Source of the DNA: Terriglobia bacterium
Lineage (GTDB): Bacteria > Acidobacteriota > Terriglobia > Terriglobales > Acidobacteriaceae
Assembly (NCBI GenBank): GCA_020073185.1
Contig: JAIQFT010000025.1
Span: forward strand, 28,415-92,414
Reading direction: 5' to 3'
Length of the DNA: 64,000 bases
Shown piece by piece: positions 1-8,403 of the stretch; within the stretch, counting starts at the first letter, position 1, and each line of letters begins with the position of its first letter. The translations under genes were made by a program, and so were the position numbers. The notes beneath the pieces were generated by a model. That model had not been told where the DNA came from and searched no databases. It saw nothing but the letters and a program-made list of their open reading frames with translations.

Positions 1-343
1 TCGCGTTGCTAATCACGCTGATCGTGTTTGCCGACTGCCCGAATACCAGCGTCAGCGTCTTGTCCGGGGTGAGCGCCATCTGCGCCGGCGTTGTCCCCGT
101 GGAGACGGTATTCGCAAGCGTTTGCGTCGATGCGCCGCTCAGGTCCGTTGTCACCGTCGTGTTGACGGTATCGTTCGCCGCATTCACGATGTCAATCTGG
201 CTCTGAAAATTGTTGGTGACGAAGGCCCGCTTCTTGATGCCGCTGGTCGGGGTCGTTGAAGAAGACGGATTATTGTAGTTGCCGCACGAGATCAGCAGCC
301 CCATTGCCGCCGTGCACAGAATCAGGATGATGGCTCGCTTCAA
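1..343 (-). CDS. YVTN-type beta-propeller lipoprotein, 3' end outside window
   Basis: N-terminal 114 codons of a gene that runs off the window. A TTG start at 343 has a good Shine-Dalgarno (AGGGGGAG) 8 nt upstream. The product begins LKRAIILILCTAAMGLLISC, a lipoprotein signal peptide with lipobox LISC, so it is probably lipid-anchored at the envelope. The following segments (RAFVTNNFQSQIDIVNAAND and TPAQMALTPDKTLTLVFG) have the pattern of YVTN/YncE propeller blades. The ligand is unknown. It is divergent from the methyltransferase gene at 489. Confidence 0.75.
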   Translation of the reverse strand, partial: MKRAIILILCTAAMGLLISCGNYNNPSSSTTPTSGIKKRAFVTNNFQSQIDIVNAANDTVNTTVTTDLSGASTQTLANTVSTGTTPAQMALTPDKTLTLVFGQSANTISVISNA

Positions 344-488
344 ACTTTCGGACTCCCCCTGATTGCGATTTACTAGGAATGCTCGGATTAGTCATTATAA
401 CCAAACACCGGTTCCGCTCCGGGGTTGCGGCCTTTCTGCGATGCCCTGTTCGTAGTACATTGCTCACATACCTGGGACCCAACCCGAC

Positions 489-2360
489 ATGGCTTTCGAC
501 CTCATCGCGCGCCTCAAACAACGCCCCATGCTCTGTGACGGAGCCATGGGCACGCTGCTCTATTCCAAGGGCATCTTCATCAACCGCTGTTATGACGAGC
601 TCAACCTCGCCATGCCCGACCTGATCCGCGAGATTCATCACGACTATTTCCAGGCGGGCGCGGAAATCGTCGAGACCAACACCTTCGGCGCCAACTCCTT
701 CCGTCTGGCGCGCCATGGTTGCGCGGAGAAGACCAAGGCCATCAATCTCGCCGGCGTACAGTTGGCACGCGAGGCCGCCAAGGCCTTCAGCGGCCTGGTA
801 GCCGGCTCGGTCGGCCCGCTCGGGGTTCGCATTGAGCCCCTCGGAAAAATTTCACTCGACGAAGCCCACGCCGCATTTCTCGAGCAGATTTCCGCCCTCG
901 TCGAGGGCGGTGTGGACCTGCTCATCCTGGAGACATTCGGCTACCTCGACGAAATCCGTCAGGCCATCCGCGCCGCCCGCGACGTGAATCCCGACGTTCC
1001 CGTCATCGCGCAGGTCACCATCGATGAAGACAGCAACTGCCTCGACGGCTCCAGTCCCGAGACCTTCGGCGCCAAGCTCGCCGACTGGGGCGCCGACGTC
1101 ATCGGCTGCAATTGCAGCGTCGGGCCCGGCGCTATGCTGGCCGCCATCGAGCGTGTGCATCAGGTCACCGACGCCATTCCGCTCTCCGCCCAGCCCAACG
1201 CCGGCATGCCGCGCGCCGTCGAAGGACGCAACATCTATCTCTGCTCGCCCGAGTACATGGCGAATTACGTCCCGCAATACGTCGCTGCCGGCGTGCGCCT
1301 CATCGGTGGATGCTGCGGCACCACCCCCGAGCACATCAAGTTCATGAAGTCGTTCGTGCGCGCCGACGCCGCCAAGGGCGCCGCTTCGCCCACACTAGTC
1401 AAGACAAGGCCCGAGGTGCCTACTGTCCCTACGCTCCCCCTCGAACAGCGCACCAAGCTCGGCGCCAAGATTGCCCGCGGCGAATTCGTCACCTTGATCG
1501 AAATCGTCCCTCCGCGCGGCACGCAGCCCGGCAAGGAAATCGACGCGGCGCGCTTTCTGAAGTCCGTCGGCGTCGACGGCATCAACATTCCCGACAGCCC
1601 GCGCGCCTCCGCCCGCATGAGCAATCAGGCGCTGGCCACGCTCATGCAGCAGCAGGTCGGCATCGAACCGGTTCTGCACTACACCTGCCGCGACCGCAAC
1701 GTGCTCGGCATCCAGTCTGACCTGCTCGGCGCCGAGGCGCTCGGCATTCGCAACCTCATTTGCATCACCGGCGATCCGCCGAAGATGGGCAACTACCCCG
1801 ATGCCACCGCCGTCTTCGACGTGGACGCCATCGGTCTGGTCAACATCGTGGCCAACCTGAACAAAGGCCTCGACCTGGGCGGCAATCCGATCGGCGCCGC
1901 CACTGCTTTCGTGATCGGCGTCGGCGCCAATCCCGGCTTGCCCAACATTGACGAGGAGGTCCGCCGCTTCCACTACAAGGTCGAGGCCGGCGGCGAATAT
2001 GCGGTCACGCAGCCGGTCTTCGATCTCAGCCTGCTAGAGCAGTTCCTGCGCAAGATCGAGGATTGCCGCATTCCGGTGGTCGCCGGCATCTGGCCGCTGG
2101 TCAGCGTGCGCAACGCCGAGTTCATGCAGAGCGAACTGGGCGTCGCCGTGCCCGACGACATCATGAAGCGCATGGCCCGCGCCTCCACCGCCGAGGCCGC
2201 CCGCGCCGAAGGTGTCGCCATCGCGCGCGAAATGTTGATCGCCGTCCGCTCCATGGTCCAGGGCGCGCAGATCAGCGCTCCCTTGGGCCGCTACGCCGCT
2301 GCCGTGGACGTGCTCGAAGCCCTTGGCACTTCCCGATCCAGCGACAGCACCAGCGCGTGA
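489..2360 (+). CDS. Bifunctional homocysteine S-methyltransferase / methylenetetrahydrofolate reductase
   Basis: 623 residues in two catalytic domains. Residues ~10-290 are a homocysteine S-methyltransferase barrel with the zinc-binding cysteines in GCNCSVGP (C207) and GGCCGTTP (C275, C276). Residues ~325-610 are a MetF-like 5,10-methylene-THF reductase barrel, opening with TLIEIVPPRG, which holds the family's catalytic Glu, and containing the FAD-site motif ITGDPP. The fusion is the YitJ type known from Firmicutes and Acidobacteria: it makes methyl-THF and transfers a methyl group to homocysteine in methionine synthesis. The ATG at 489 matches the family N-terminus (FDLIARLKQRPMLCDGAMGT). 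Its ribosome site is weak. xseB follows 102 nt downstream. Confidence 0.95.
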   Translation: MAFDLIARLKQRPMLCDGAMGTLLYSKGIFINRCYDELNLAMPDLIREIHHDYFQAGAEIVETNTFGANSFRLARHGCAEKTKAINLAGVQLAREAAKAFSGLVAGSVGPLGVRIEPLGKISLDEAHAAFLEQISALVEGGVDLLILETFGYLDEIRQAIRAARDVNPDVPVIAQVTIDEDSNCLDGSSPETFGAKLADWGADVIGCNCSVGPGAMLAAIERVHQVTDAIPLSAQPNAGMPRAVEGRNIYLCSPEYMANYVPQYVAAGVRLIGGCCGTTPEHIKFMKSFVRADAAKGAASPTLVKTRPEVPTVPTLPLEQRTKLGAKIARGEFVTLIEIVPPRGTQPGKEIDAARFLKSVGVDGINIPDSPRASARMSNQALATLMQQQVGIEPVLHYTCRDRNVLGIQSDLLGAEALGIRNLICITGDPPKMGNYPDATAVFDVDAIGLVNIVANLNKGLDLGGNPIGAATAFVIGVGANPGLPNIDEEVRRFHYKVEAGGEYAVTQPVFDLSLLEQFLRKIEDCRIPVVAGIWPLVSVRNAEFMQSELGVAVPDDIMKRMARASTAEAARAEGVAIAREMLIAVRSMVQGAQISAPLGRYAAAVDVLEALGTSRSSDSTSA

Positions 2361-2462
2361 TTGCCGACTACCGATCACCGCAAACCCGGCAAGCTTCCCT
2401 AGGGCAAAATTTATCCCGCATTCCAGAACCGCAGTGCATTAGAATCTGGCGGAGAGGATACT

Positions 2463-2702
2463 TTGCCCAAGTTCGAGGAGTGCCTGCAACGGTTGGAGAA
2501 AATCGTGGACGAGCTGGAAAAGGGAAACGTTCCCTTGGAACGCGCGATCAAGCTCTTCGAAGAGGGCGTACAACTTTCCAACTCCTGCCGGCAGGAATTG
2601 GAAGCGGCCGAGGGCAAGGTGGAGATCCTGCTCAAGCAAAACGGCAAACTTCAAGCTGAACCTTTCGAGCCCGCGACCGAACGGGCCGAGGCCAAACTCT
2701 AG
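2463..2702 (+). CDS. xseB: Exodeoxyribonuclease VII small subunit
   Basis: 79 residues. It begins with the typical XseB helix (FEECLQRLEKIVDELEKG), followed by PLERAIKLFEEGVQLSNSC. The small subunit binds XseA to form the nuclease that degrades single-stranded DNA from either end. The start is TTG at 2463, supported by GGAGAGG 5 nt upstream. The length is normal for the family. The large-subunit gene xseA is not in this window, which is unusual only in that the two are often neighbours. Confidence 0.9.
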   Translation: MPKFEECLQRLEKIVDELEKGNVPLERAIKLFEEGVQLSNSCRQELEAAEGKVEILLKQNGKLQAEPFEPATERAEAKL

Positions 2703-2748
2703 TCCAACCTTTCCATAGACCGTACTTTCCAGCGTGAAAGGGGGCCAC

Positions 2749-3117
2749 ATGCAGCCGTTAAACGTCGTTGTAGCCAGCCGCGATTCCCAGGCCGCGTCCC
2801 AGCTTGCCGCTTCGTTGCACCAGCACTTTCGTTCCATCACCGTGGCGCGCTCTTTGGAGGAAGTCCGTAACGCCATTCCCAAGCACCGTGCCCAGCTTGC
2901 CATCGTCGATCTGGATCTGGCCTCCCTCGAAGATGTCGAGCGTCTCACCCATGATTTCGATCGCACCAGTATCGTGTGCACGCACCGCATTCCCGACGAG
3001 GAGATGTGGGCCTTGGTGCTGGCGGCCGGCGCCATTGACTGCTGTCAGAACGCCGATGTCAGTGGCATCGTTCAAGCCGCCACCCAAGTCAAGTTGGCGC
3101 GCTCCACCGCTGCCTAG
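2749..3117 (+). CDS. Stand-alone receiver-like (CheY-fold) protein
   Basis: 122 residues from the ATG at 2749, which has GGGGG 4 nt upstream. An in-frame GTG at 2734 is a poorer start. The pattern is that of a response-regulator receiver: LNVVVASRDS, then AQLAIVDLDLASLEDV where the phospho-acceptor strand ends, then SIVCTHR. The usual acidic pair near the N-terminus is reduced to one Asp (SRDS), so phosphorylation is doubtful and it may be a pseudo-receiver. No output domain is present. It is followed by a strong terminator, so it probably ends the transcript that includes xseB. Confidence 0.65.
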   Translation: MQPLNVVVASRDSQAASQLAASLHQHFRSITVARSLEEVRNAIPKHRAQLAIVDLDLASLEDVERLTHDFDRTSIVCTHRIPDEEMWALVLAAGAIDCCQNADVSGIVQAATQVKLARSTAA

Positions 3118-3159
3118 CGTCGCCGGACGAGCACGCGCAAATCGAACCCTCTGCCTTCG

Positions 3160-3187
3160 AACCCGCTCCCCTTGAGCGGGTTTTTCC
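3160..3187 (+). terminator. Rho-independent terminator after the receiver-like gene
   Basis: Perfect 9-bp stem AACCCGCTC / GAGCGGGTT with a 5-nt loop, followed by TTTTCCTTT. It lies 43 nt after the stop at 3117. Confidence 0.85.
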
Positions 3188-3218
3188 TTTCCTGCGCCGG
3201 AGGCACGAACGCTGGTAG

Positions 3219-3237
3219 CCCAGCACGCAGTGCTGGG
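3219..3237. repeat. Short REP-like hairpin
   Basis: CCCAGCAC-GCA-GTGCTGGG forms a perfect 8-bp stem with a 3-nt loop in the gap before the ATP-grasp gene. There is no T-run, so it is not a terminator. It resembles the short palindromes scattered between genes in many genomes. Only one copy was seen here. Confidence 0.4.
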
Positions 3238-3304
3238 AATAAGCCCTGAAAACTCTCCGCGAATCCCGAAGGGACGGCGCGAACCGATACAATCAACCTG
3301 TCGG

Positions 3305-4564
3305 ATGAAACGTCTCCTCCTCCTCTCCACTACGACCGGGTACCAGGCGCAGCAATTCCGCGCCGCCGCCGCGCGGATGGAGATTCCCCTGGTGCTGGCC
3401 TCTGATACCTGCCACGCCATGGACGATCCTTGGGGTGACGGTGCGATCTCTGTCCGCTTCCAGAAGCCGCGCGAGTCTGCCGGAAAGATCCGCGAATTCG
3501 CCCAGCATCAGCCCATCCACGGCCTGGTGGCCATTGGTGATGCGCCCACCGTCACCGCCGCGCTCCTCGCCCGCGACCTCGCGCTGCGCTTCCATCCGCC
3601 TCACGCAGTCGAGCTCTGCCGCAACAAGTTCCTCGCCCGCCAGCGCTACCAGCAGGCCGGCATGCGCGTGCCCTGGTACGCGCGGTTCAAGCTCGCCTCC
3701 GATCTGGCGCAAGCCTCGCGCGCTGTACCCTATCCGTGCGTGCTGAAGCCGCTCGGACTCTCCGCCAGCCGCGGCGCCATTCGCGCCAACCACGAGCGGG
3801 AATTTGTCGCCGCATTTCGGCGCATCACTGCCCTGCTGCAGCAGAAGGACGTGAAGATCATGCGCGATGAGAGCGCCGCCTGGATCCAGGTGGAGAGCTT
3901 CATTCCAGGCCGCGAGTTCGCCGTCGAGGGCCTGGTGACGCGCGGCCGCCTGCGCGTGCTCGCCATCTTCGACAAGCCCGATCCGCTCGACGGCCCCTTC
4001 TTCGAAGAGACCATCTACGTCACGCCCTCGCGCCTCAGCGGCTCGGCCCAGCAGGCGATCACCGACTGCAGTCAACAGGCAATCACCGCGCTCGGCCTCA
4101 CTGACGGTCCCGTCCACGCCGAGCTGCGCCTCCACGATGACGGCCCGTGGATGCTGGAGGTCGCGGCACGGCCCATCGGCGGCCTGTGCGCGGGCGCGTT
4201 GCGCTTCGACCGCGACGGCCATCCTCTTTCTTTGGAAGAGCTCATCCTCCGCCACGCGCTCGGCGAACCCGTGGACGGCATCCCGCGCGAGAGCTGCGCC
4301 TCAGGCGTGATGATGATCCCCATCCCGCACGAAGGCTTCTACGAGGGCTTGGAGAACCTGGAGGCGGCGCAGCAGGTTCCTGGCATCGAGCGTGTCGAGA
4401 TCACCGCCAAGTTCCGTCAGAAGCTGGTCCCGCTGCCGGAAGGCGCCAGTTATCTGGGCTTCATCTTCGCGCGCGGACCCAGCCCGCAATCGGTGGAGGA
4501 TGCGCTGCGGGAATCCCACCGGCAACTTGCATTCCTGATTTCACAGGCAATTCCTGTTATCTAA
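3305..4564 (+). CDS. ATP-grasp domain protein (carboligase-like)
   Basis: 419 residues from the ATG at 3305. An in-frame upstream start at 3230 would add residues encoded across the REP-like hairpin and is unlikely. The order fits an ATP-grasp enzyme: N-terminal pre-ATP domain (MKRLLLLSTTTGY; GLVAIGDAPT), LCRNKFLARQRYQQAG, PYPCVLKPLGLSASRG (ATP-binding lysine), WIQVESFIPGREFAVEG, and metal-site residues in HAELRLHDDGPWMLEVAARPIGG. Family members join a carboxylate to an amine through an acyl phosphate, but the substrate cannot be read from sequence. It stands alone between a terminator and a convergent protease gene. Confidence 0.8.
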   Translation: MKRLLLLSTTTGYQAQQFRAAAARMEIPLVLASDTCHAMDDPWGDGAISVRFQKPRESAGKIREFAQHQPIHGLVAIGDAPTVTAALLARDLALRFHPPHAVELCRNKFLARQRYQQAGMRVPWYARFKLASDLAQASRAVPYPCVLKPLGLSASRGAIRANHEREFVAAFRRITALLQQKDVKIMRDESAAWIQVESFIPGREFAVEGLVTRGRLRVLAIFDKPDPLDGPFFEETIYVTPSRLSGSAQQAITDCSQQAITALGLTDGPVHAELRLHDDGPWMLEVAARPIGGLCAGALRFDRDGHPLSLEELILRHALGEPVDGIPRESCASGVMMIPIPHEGFYEGLENLEAAQQVPGIERVEITAKFRQKLVPLPEGASYLGFIFARGPSPQSVEDALRESHRQLAFLISQAIPVI

Positions 4565-4673
4565 CAGAAGATGCTGCCCACGCGGAACAATCGTGGACGG
4601 GCACGATGTGAGCCTTGCGGTGCGGTGAGCGGGAGTGACCGGGGCTGAAAGCGGAATCGACACTGCCAGTTCG

Positions 4674-4702
4674 AAAGGCCCGGAGGATCGCTCCCCCGGG
4701 CC
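4674..4702 (-). terminator. Probable terminator of the S8 protease gene
   Basis: On the minus strand, GGCCCGGGGGA and TCCTCCGGGCC form an 11-bp stem (one G-T pair) with a 4-nt loop, followed by TTT. It sits just past the protease stop at 4716. It may serve convergently for the ATP-grasp gene as well. Confidence 0.6.
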
Positions 4703-4715
4703 CACAAGCGAATCT

Positions 4716-7061
4716 CTACTTCAGGAATACATCGACCCTATATTGCTCCGTGTTTTGCTCCTTGTCCTTCTTCCAGCGATCGAAGCCAATCCGGTCGTAA
4801 ATGGTGTAACCGTTCACCAGAATCTGCCACATGCCTGCTTGGGGATTCTGAATGGCGGCGCGTTCAAGGCCATTGATAGTAGCTCCGTCAAAATTGAAGG
4901 TGCCGTCCGGGGCGACCAGGATCATATCGATATCGTTGGTCGGGTAAGAGGCCCAGTCGTGGTTCCAGGTCAATTCGAAGTCCGCCTCGCCGGTTCCGGC
5001 GGGCACATTGAATGGAATTGCGACCGTGTCGCCCTCACCGACCTTGCCCTTGGTGTGGAAATTCGGCTTGCCCTTCAACGTGGCCGTGGCGGAATAGTCA
5101 GCCGACACCCGTCCGGCATTTGTCCAATCTCCCGTAAACGTCACCCGGAGAATGCCCGCCTCCGGATTTGGGATCGTAAATGTCATCGGCCCGGTAATGA
5201 GCCCCGGCCCCACCTTGTAATCGCCCTCGCCGATGGCGGAGGTCTTGGCCGAGTGCACGGCAAAGATTAAGTCGTCACCATATATTTGGTTCTGCTGCGC
5301 CGGATCGTTCTCGGGCGTGACGCCGTTTACGCTGATGGTGATGCCTCCAACGTCCTTCCCAACTTCGAGGTAGAACTCGCGGCGCTGCCCCGGCAGCAGC
5401 TTGACTGCCTTCCCGGAAACCGTTCTTCCGGGCGCTAAATCGTCAACGCGCAGCCACAAACGTTGCAGATTGTCTTCCACCTCTCCACTGGGCCAGAGGG
5501 AGGGAAGGATCCACCCCGGCAGCCACCACCATGTCTGCAGCAACTTGATCGAGTGTGCCACGTCGAGATAGCCGGCGCCCTGATCGAACACGCCGGAGTT
5601 GTCGCCCAGCAGATTATGGTTCGTGGCCAGAATGATGGCATTGCGAACCTGCGCCGCTGACGCAGACGGCACGGCCTTGCGGATCAAGGCTGCCGCCCCG
5701 GCAACGGTTGGCGCCGCGAACGAGGTCCCACTCACAAAATACAGTCCGCCGCTGGATCCCTGCGCAAAGTTGTAGTCGCCGGCCGTGGTGACATCGACCC
5801 CGATGCGGCCGTCGGCGGTCGGTCCACGGGAACTGAAGTAGGCCGTCTGAATCGCATTCGACGGCCGGTAAACTGTGCCGAAGCCCGGGGTACAGGTGGT
5901 GTAATCCAAGTAGATCCGTTCGTGAGTCGGGGTGGTCGCTGCCGCCGATGAGATCGAGGCGAAACTGGTGGAAGGCGTACCGGTGGTTAAGCCCGACGGG
6001 CCGGCATTTCCCGACGAAACCGCTACCGTCATCCCGACCGACAGCATTTGCTGCACCAGTTGATCCTCCACGTCACGCCCGGCGATCATCGTCGGGCCAC
6101 CCAGGCTCATATTGAGGACTTTTATGTTGAGCGAGTCATACACAAACGGATCGTCCTCCGTCCCCGATCCCGATACCGGGACCGCGGGATGCCCGGCCAG
6201 GTAGTTCTTCTTCATCGTGATGGCACGGTCCATGGCGGCAATAATCCGCGATGAAGGAGTCGAACTCGAAGTGGCTGCAAAAACCTTCATCGCATAGATC
6301 TTGGCGCCCGGTGCGACACCGGTTATGGGAAGAACGTAGGAAGTCGGGAAGCCGTACGGAGTTCCGTCCAGCACCGAACTAGGAGCGTTGAAAGCCATCG
6401 ACTGACCCAGGCAACCCGTTTTCGACACCAGGAAGCCGGCATGGCCGGCGATCATGGAGCCAGTCCAGGTACCGTGGGGGCCATTGTTCCGGCTCGTGGC
6501 CGAAACCGTATCGCCACTGAAGTTCTCGCCTCCGATCACGGTTCCCGTCAGGGTAGCGACCCCCGAGTAGTTGGCGGTGCCACTGTCGATGAGTGCCACC
6601 ACCACATCCTGCCCCAGGTTGCCGCCAGCCTGCACGGTGCTGGCGTTGATTAGATCGTTGTTGAAGGTGTAATCGTTCGGCGAAGATGCCAGCGACTTCA
6701 AGGCAGCTTCATCCAGCGCAATTGTGCCGTCGGTATCGACGGGAATCTCGCGCACGCCCGCACCCCGCAGGTCGCGCGTCGGGGTCAGATACATCACCAT
6801 GTCTTTCGATACCTTAAACTCCGGCACCGAACTCAGGGCGGCCTGGGCACTTGCCGGGACGATGGCCGCCACCGCATTCACATTTGCGTACTCGTCGGTG
6901 ATGGCGCCGCCGAGCCTTTGGATCGTGTTTCTCAGAACCTCCCTGGGGCCGGTCGAACTAACGATGACACGGGTGTCCTTATCGGCCGCCCAAGCGCCCG
7001 CCGCCGACAAGAGCAACATTGCAAGACATAGCCAATGTGACAACTTTCTGCCTCCAAGCAT
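4716..7061 (-). CDS. Secreted S8 (subtilisin-like) serine protease
   Basis: 781 residues. Residues 1-25 are a signal peptide ending GAWA. Residues ~29-95 look like an I9-type inhibitory propeptide (RVIVSSTGPREVLRNTIQRL through VMYLTP). The catalytic domain has Asp159 (VVVALIDSGT), His196 (GPHGTWTGSMIAGH), oxyanion Asn352 (AVSSGNAGPSG) and Ser447 (SGTSFAAPTVAGA). The C-terminal ~250 residues are beta-rich and resemble prepeptidase C-terminal domains, probably for binding or secretion. GGAGGAG lies 6 nt upstream of the ATG. A separate I9-like protein is encoded 220 nt upstream on the same strand. The role is extracellular protein degradation; the substrate is unknown. Confidence 0.92.
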   Translation of the reverse strand: MLGGRKLSHWLCLAMLLLSAAGAWAADKDTRVIVSSTGPREVLRNTIQRLGGAITDEYANVNAVAAIVPASAQAALSSVPEFKVSKDMVMYLTPTRDLRGAGVREIPVDTDGTIALDEAALKSLASSPNDYTFNNDLINASTVQAGGNLGQDVVVALIDSGTANYSGVATLTGTVIGGENFSGDTVSATSRNNGPHGTWTGSMIAGHAGFLVSKTGCLGQSMAFNAPSSVLDGTPYGFPTSYVLPITGVAPGAKIYAMKVFAATSSSTPSSRIIAAMDRAITMKKNYLAGHPAVPVSGSGTEDDPFVYDSLNIKVLNMSLGGPTMIAGRDVEDQLVQQMLSVGMTVAVSSGNAGPSGLTTGTPSTSFASISSAAATTPTHERIYLDYTTCTPGFGTVYRPSNAIQTAYFSSRGPTADGRIGVDVTTAGDYNFAQGSSGGLYFVSGTSFAAPTVAGAAALIRKAVPSASAAQVRNAIILATNHNLLGDNSGVFDQGAGYLDVAHSIKLLQTWWWLPGWILPSLWPSGEVEDNLQRLWLRVDDLAPGRTVSGKAVKLLPGQRREFYLEVGKDVGGITISVNGVTPENDPAQQNQIYGDDLIFAVHSAKTSAIGEGDYKVGPGLITGPMTFTIPNPEAGILRVTFTGDWTNAGRVSADYSATATLKGKPNFHTKGKVGEGDTVAIPFNVPAGTGEADFELTWNHDWASYPTNDIDMILVAPDGTFNFDGATINGLERAAIQNPQAGMWQILVNGYTIYDRIGFDRWKKDKEQNTEQYRVDVFLK

Positions 7062-7281
7062 AATGAGCTCCTCCTGGGAGAATCGTCTTTGATTCCTGGG
7101 ACAATATTTCGTGGGGCCAGTAGCCTAGCCCTCGTGCAGCCTGATGTCTAGAAATGCTTCACTGCATGACCTTCGAATTGCGCGTTTTCTTTTCCCAAGA
7201 AGGGAAGCACCGTGGCGGGTACCCACTGCTGGCGGGAGCGGACGAAGCGTTACCGCCTAAACGGAGGCTGCCAACCACGTA

Positions 7282-7803
7282 TCATTTGGGGCGGTTGCTG
7301 CTCCCGGGGCTGGTTGCGGATACCTTGTAGTCCTTGCGAATCCTCTTGATTCCCGGCAAATGCCTCAAATCATCGGCGGCTAGGTCGGGAATCGCCACCG
7401 TGGCCGCATGGATGTTCTGAAACTTGTTCAATACCACCCCACCGAGCCGTTCGATCGCCGGTTGTGGAAGCACGGCATTGTCCTCTAGCGTGACAATAAC
7501 CGTGGTTGCCGGGTCAGCAGCCTCTACGCCTCTGATCTGCCGGGCCGACGTGCAGGGGCTTGCACTACTTCGCAAAAACCAGTTCAACCCGGACGAGGAA
7601 CGGGCTGCAACCTTCCATCCCGCCTGCTCAGCCTTGGCGCCGAAATCCGCGTCCGCCGAGCGAAGCTGCACAAGACATTCCTGCTCCATCGCCACACCGT
7701 CGCGGTTCGGCCTGGTCTGCGAATTGACTGCGATGACTCCGGCGATCAGGCAGATCGTCAGCCCGCTTGTACATGCCAAGATCGTCCAAGCATCTGGCCG
7801 CAT
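7282..7803 (-). CDS. Free-standing peptidase inhibitor I9-like exported protein
   Basis: 173 residues from the ATG at 7803, chosen because AGGAG sits 5 nt upstream. An N-terminal hydrophobic stretch (ILACTSGLTICLIAGVIAV) is a signal or anchor. The last ~75 residues (TVIVTLEDNAVLPQPAIERL, GGVVLNKFQNIHAATVAIP, LRHLPGIKRIRKD) follow the I9 propeptide pattern: a beta strand, a helix with xxxLGG, a strand, then a final strand before the cleavage site. No protease domain follows. Lying upstream of the S8 gene on the same strand, it could act as a chaperone or inhibitor in trans. The partner is inferred from position only. Confidence 0.65.
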   Translation of the reverse strand: MRPDAWTILACTSGLTICLIAGVIAVNSQTRPNRDGVAMEQECLVQLRSADADFGAKAEQAGWKVAARSSSGLNWFLRSSASPCTSARQIRGVEAADPATTVIVTLEDNAVLPQPAIERLGGVVLNKFQNIHAATVAIPDLAADDLRHLPGIKRIRKDYKVSATSPGSSNRPK

Positions 7804-7891
7804 AATCACTCCTAGACGGAGATCCTCCGTCCGAACCAGCAGGATTGGTTTAGAGAGTCCCGTGGAACGGCGCACAATCGCTTCCAGCCAG

Positions 7892-8224
7892 CTAGCTTTT
7901 GCTCCGCGGTGGCACGTAGCCGGGTGGAAACGCCGAGCCCTCGCCGAAGAAATATTCTTCCATGTGTTTGAGGATCAGCTCCTGGTCCTGGCGATTGGCG
8001 GGATTCAAGCGGTACTCGTTGAGCACCATCTTGCAATATTCGCCCCAGAGCTTCCAGGCCTCGGCGGAGACCTGCTCGTAAATGCGCTGGCCCAGCGGGC
8101 TGTCGAACGGAGGCTCGTCGAGCCCCGGCATCTCTTTCTGAAACTTCACGCAGAACACTTTGCGCGCGTTGGGATCGGCGTGCGGTTGCGGCGGCTCGCC
8201 GGCGAAGGGATTACCACAGCTCAT
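7892..8224 (-). CDS. yggX: YggX-family Fe(II)-trafficking / oxidative damage protection protein
   Basis: 110 residues. The core matches YggX: KVFCVKFQKEMPGLD, GQRIYEQVSAEAWKLWGEY, LNEYRLNP, HMEEYFFGEG and a final GYVPP. The Cys in VFCVK is conserved in the family. The protein protects iron-sulfur enzymes and is proposed to move iron for cluster repair in the cytosol. An N-terminal extension (MSCGNPFAGEPPQPHADPNA) is longer than in the E. coli protein. It lies upstream of the I9-like gene. Confidence 0.9.
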   Translation of the reverse strand: MSCGNPFAGEPPQPHADPNARKVFCVKFQKEMPGLDEPPFDSPLGQRIYEQVSAEAWKLWGEYCKMVLNEYRLNPANRQDQELILKHMEEYFFGEGSAFPPGYVPPRSKS

Positions 8225-8309
8225 GTACGCTCCTCATATCTCGATTACGATTTTAGCGCATCGCAGTGCTGCGGGTCACAAGCCCATTTCGCTGCCCACA
8301 AAATGAAAA

Positions 8310-8354
8310 AGTCAGAACGAAGAATTTGGGCTCTCGCCATTCTCCATTCTGACT
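8310..8354 (-). other. Stem-loop between aceA and yggX
   Basis: AGTCAGAACGAAGAAT (8310-8325) pairs at 14 of 16 positions with ATTCTCCATTCTGACT (8339-8354) around a 13-nt loop. It lies past the isocitrate lyase stop on that strand. No clear T-run follows, so it may stabilise the 3' end or be a weak terminator. Confidence 0.45.
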
Positions 8355-8403
8355 GCTTCTGACCTCTGACCTCTTACTTCCTGCTTCTCCCTGGCGAAGC
8401 GAG

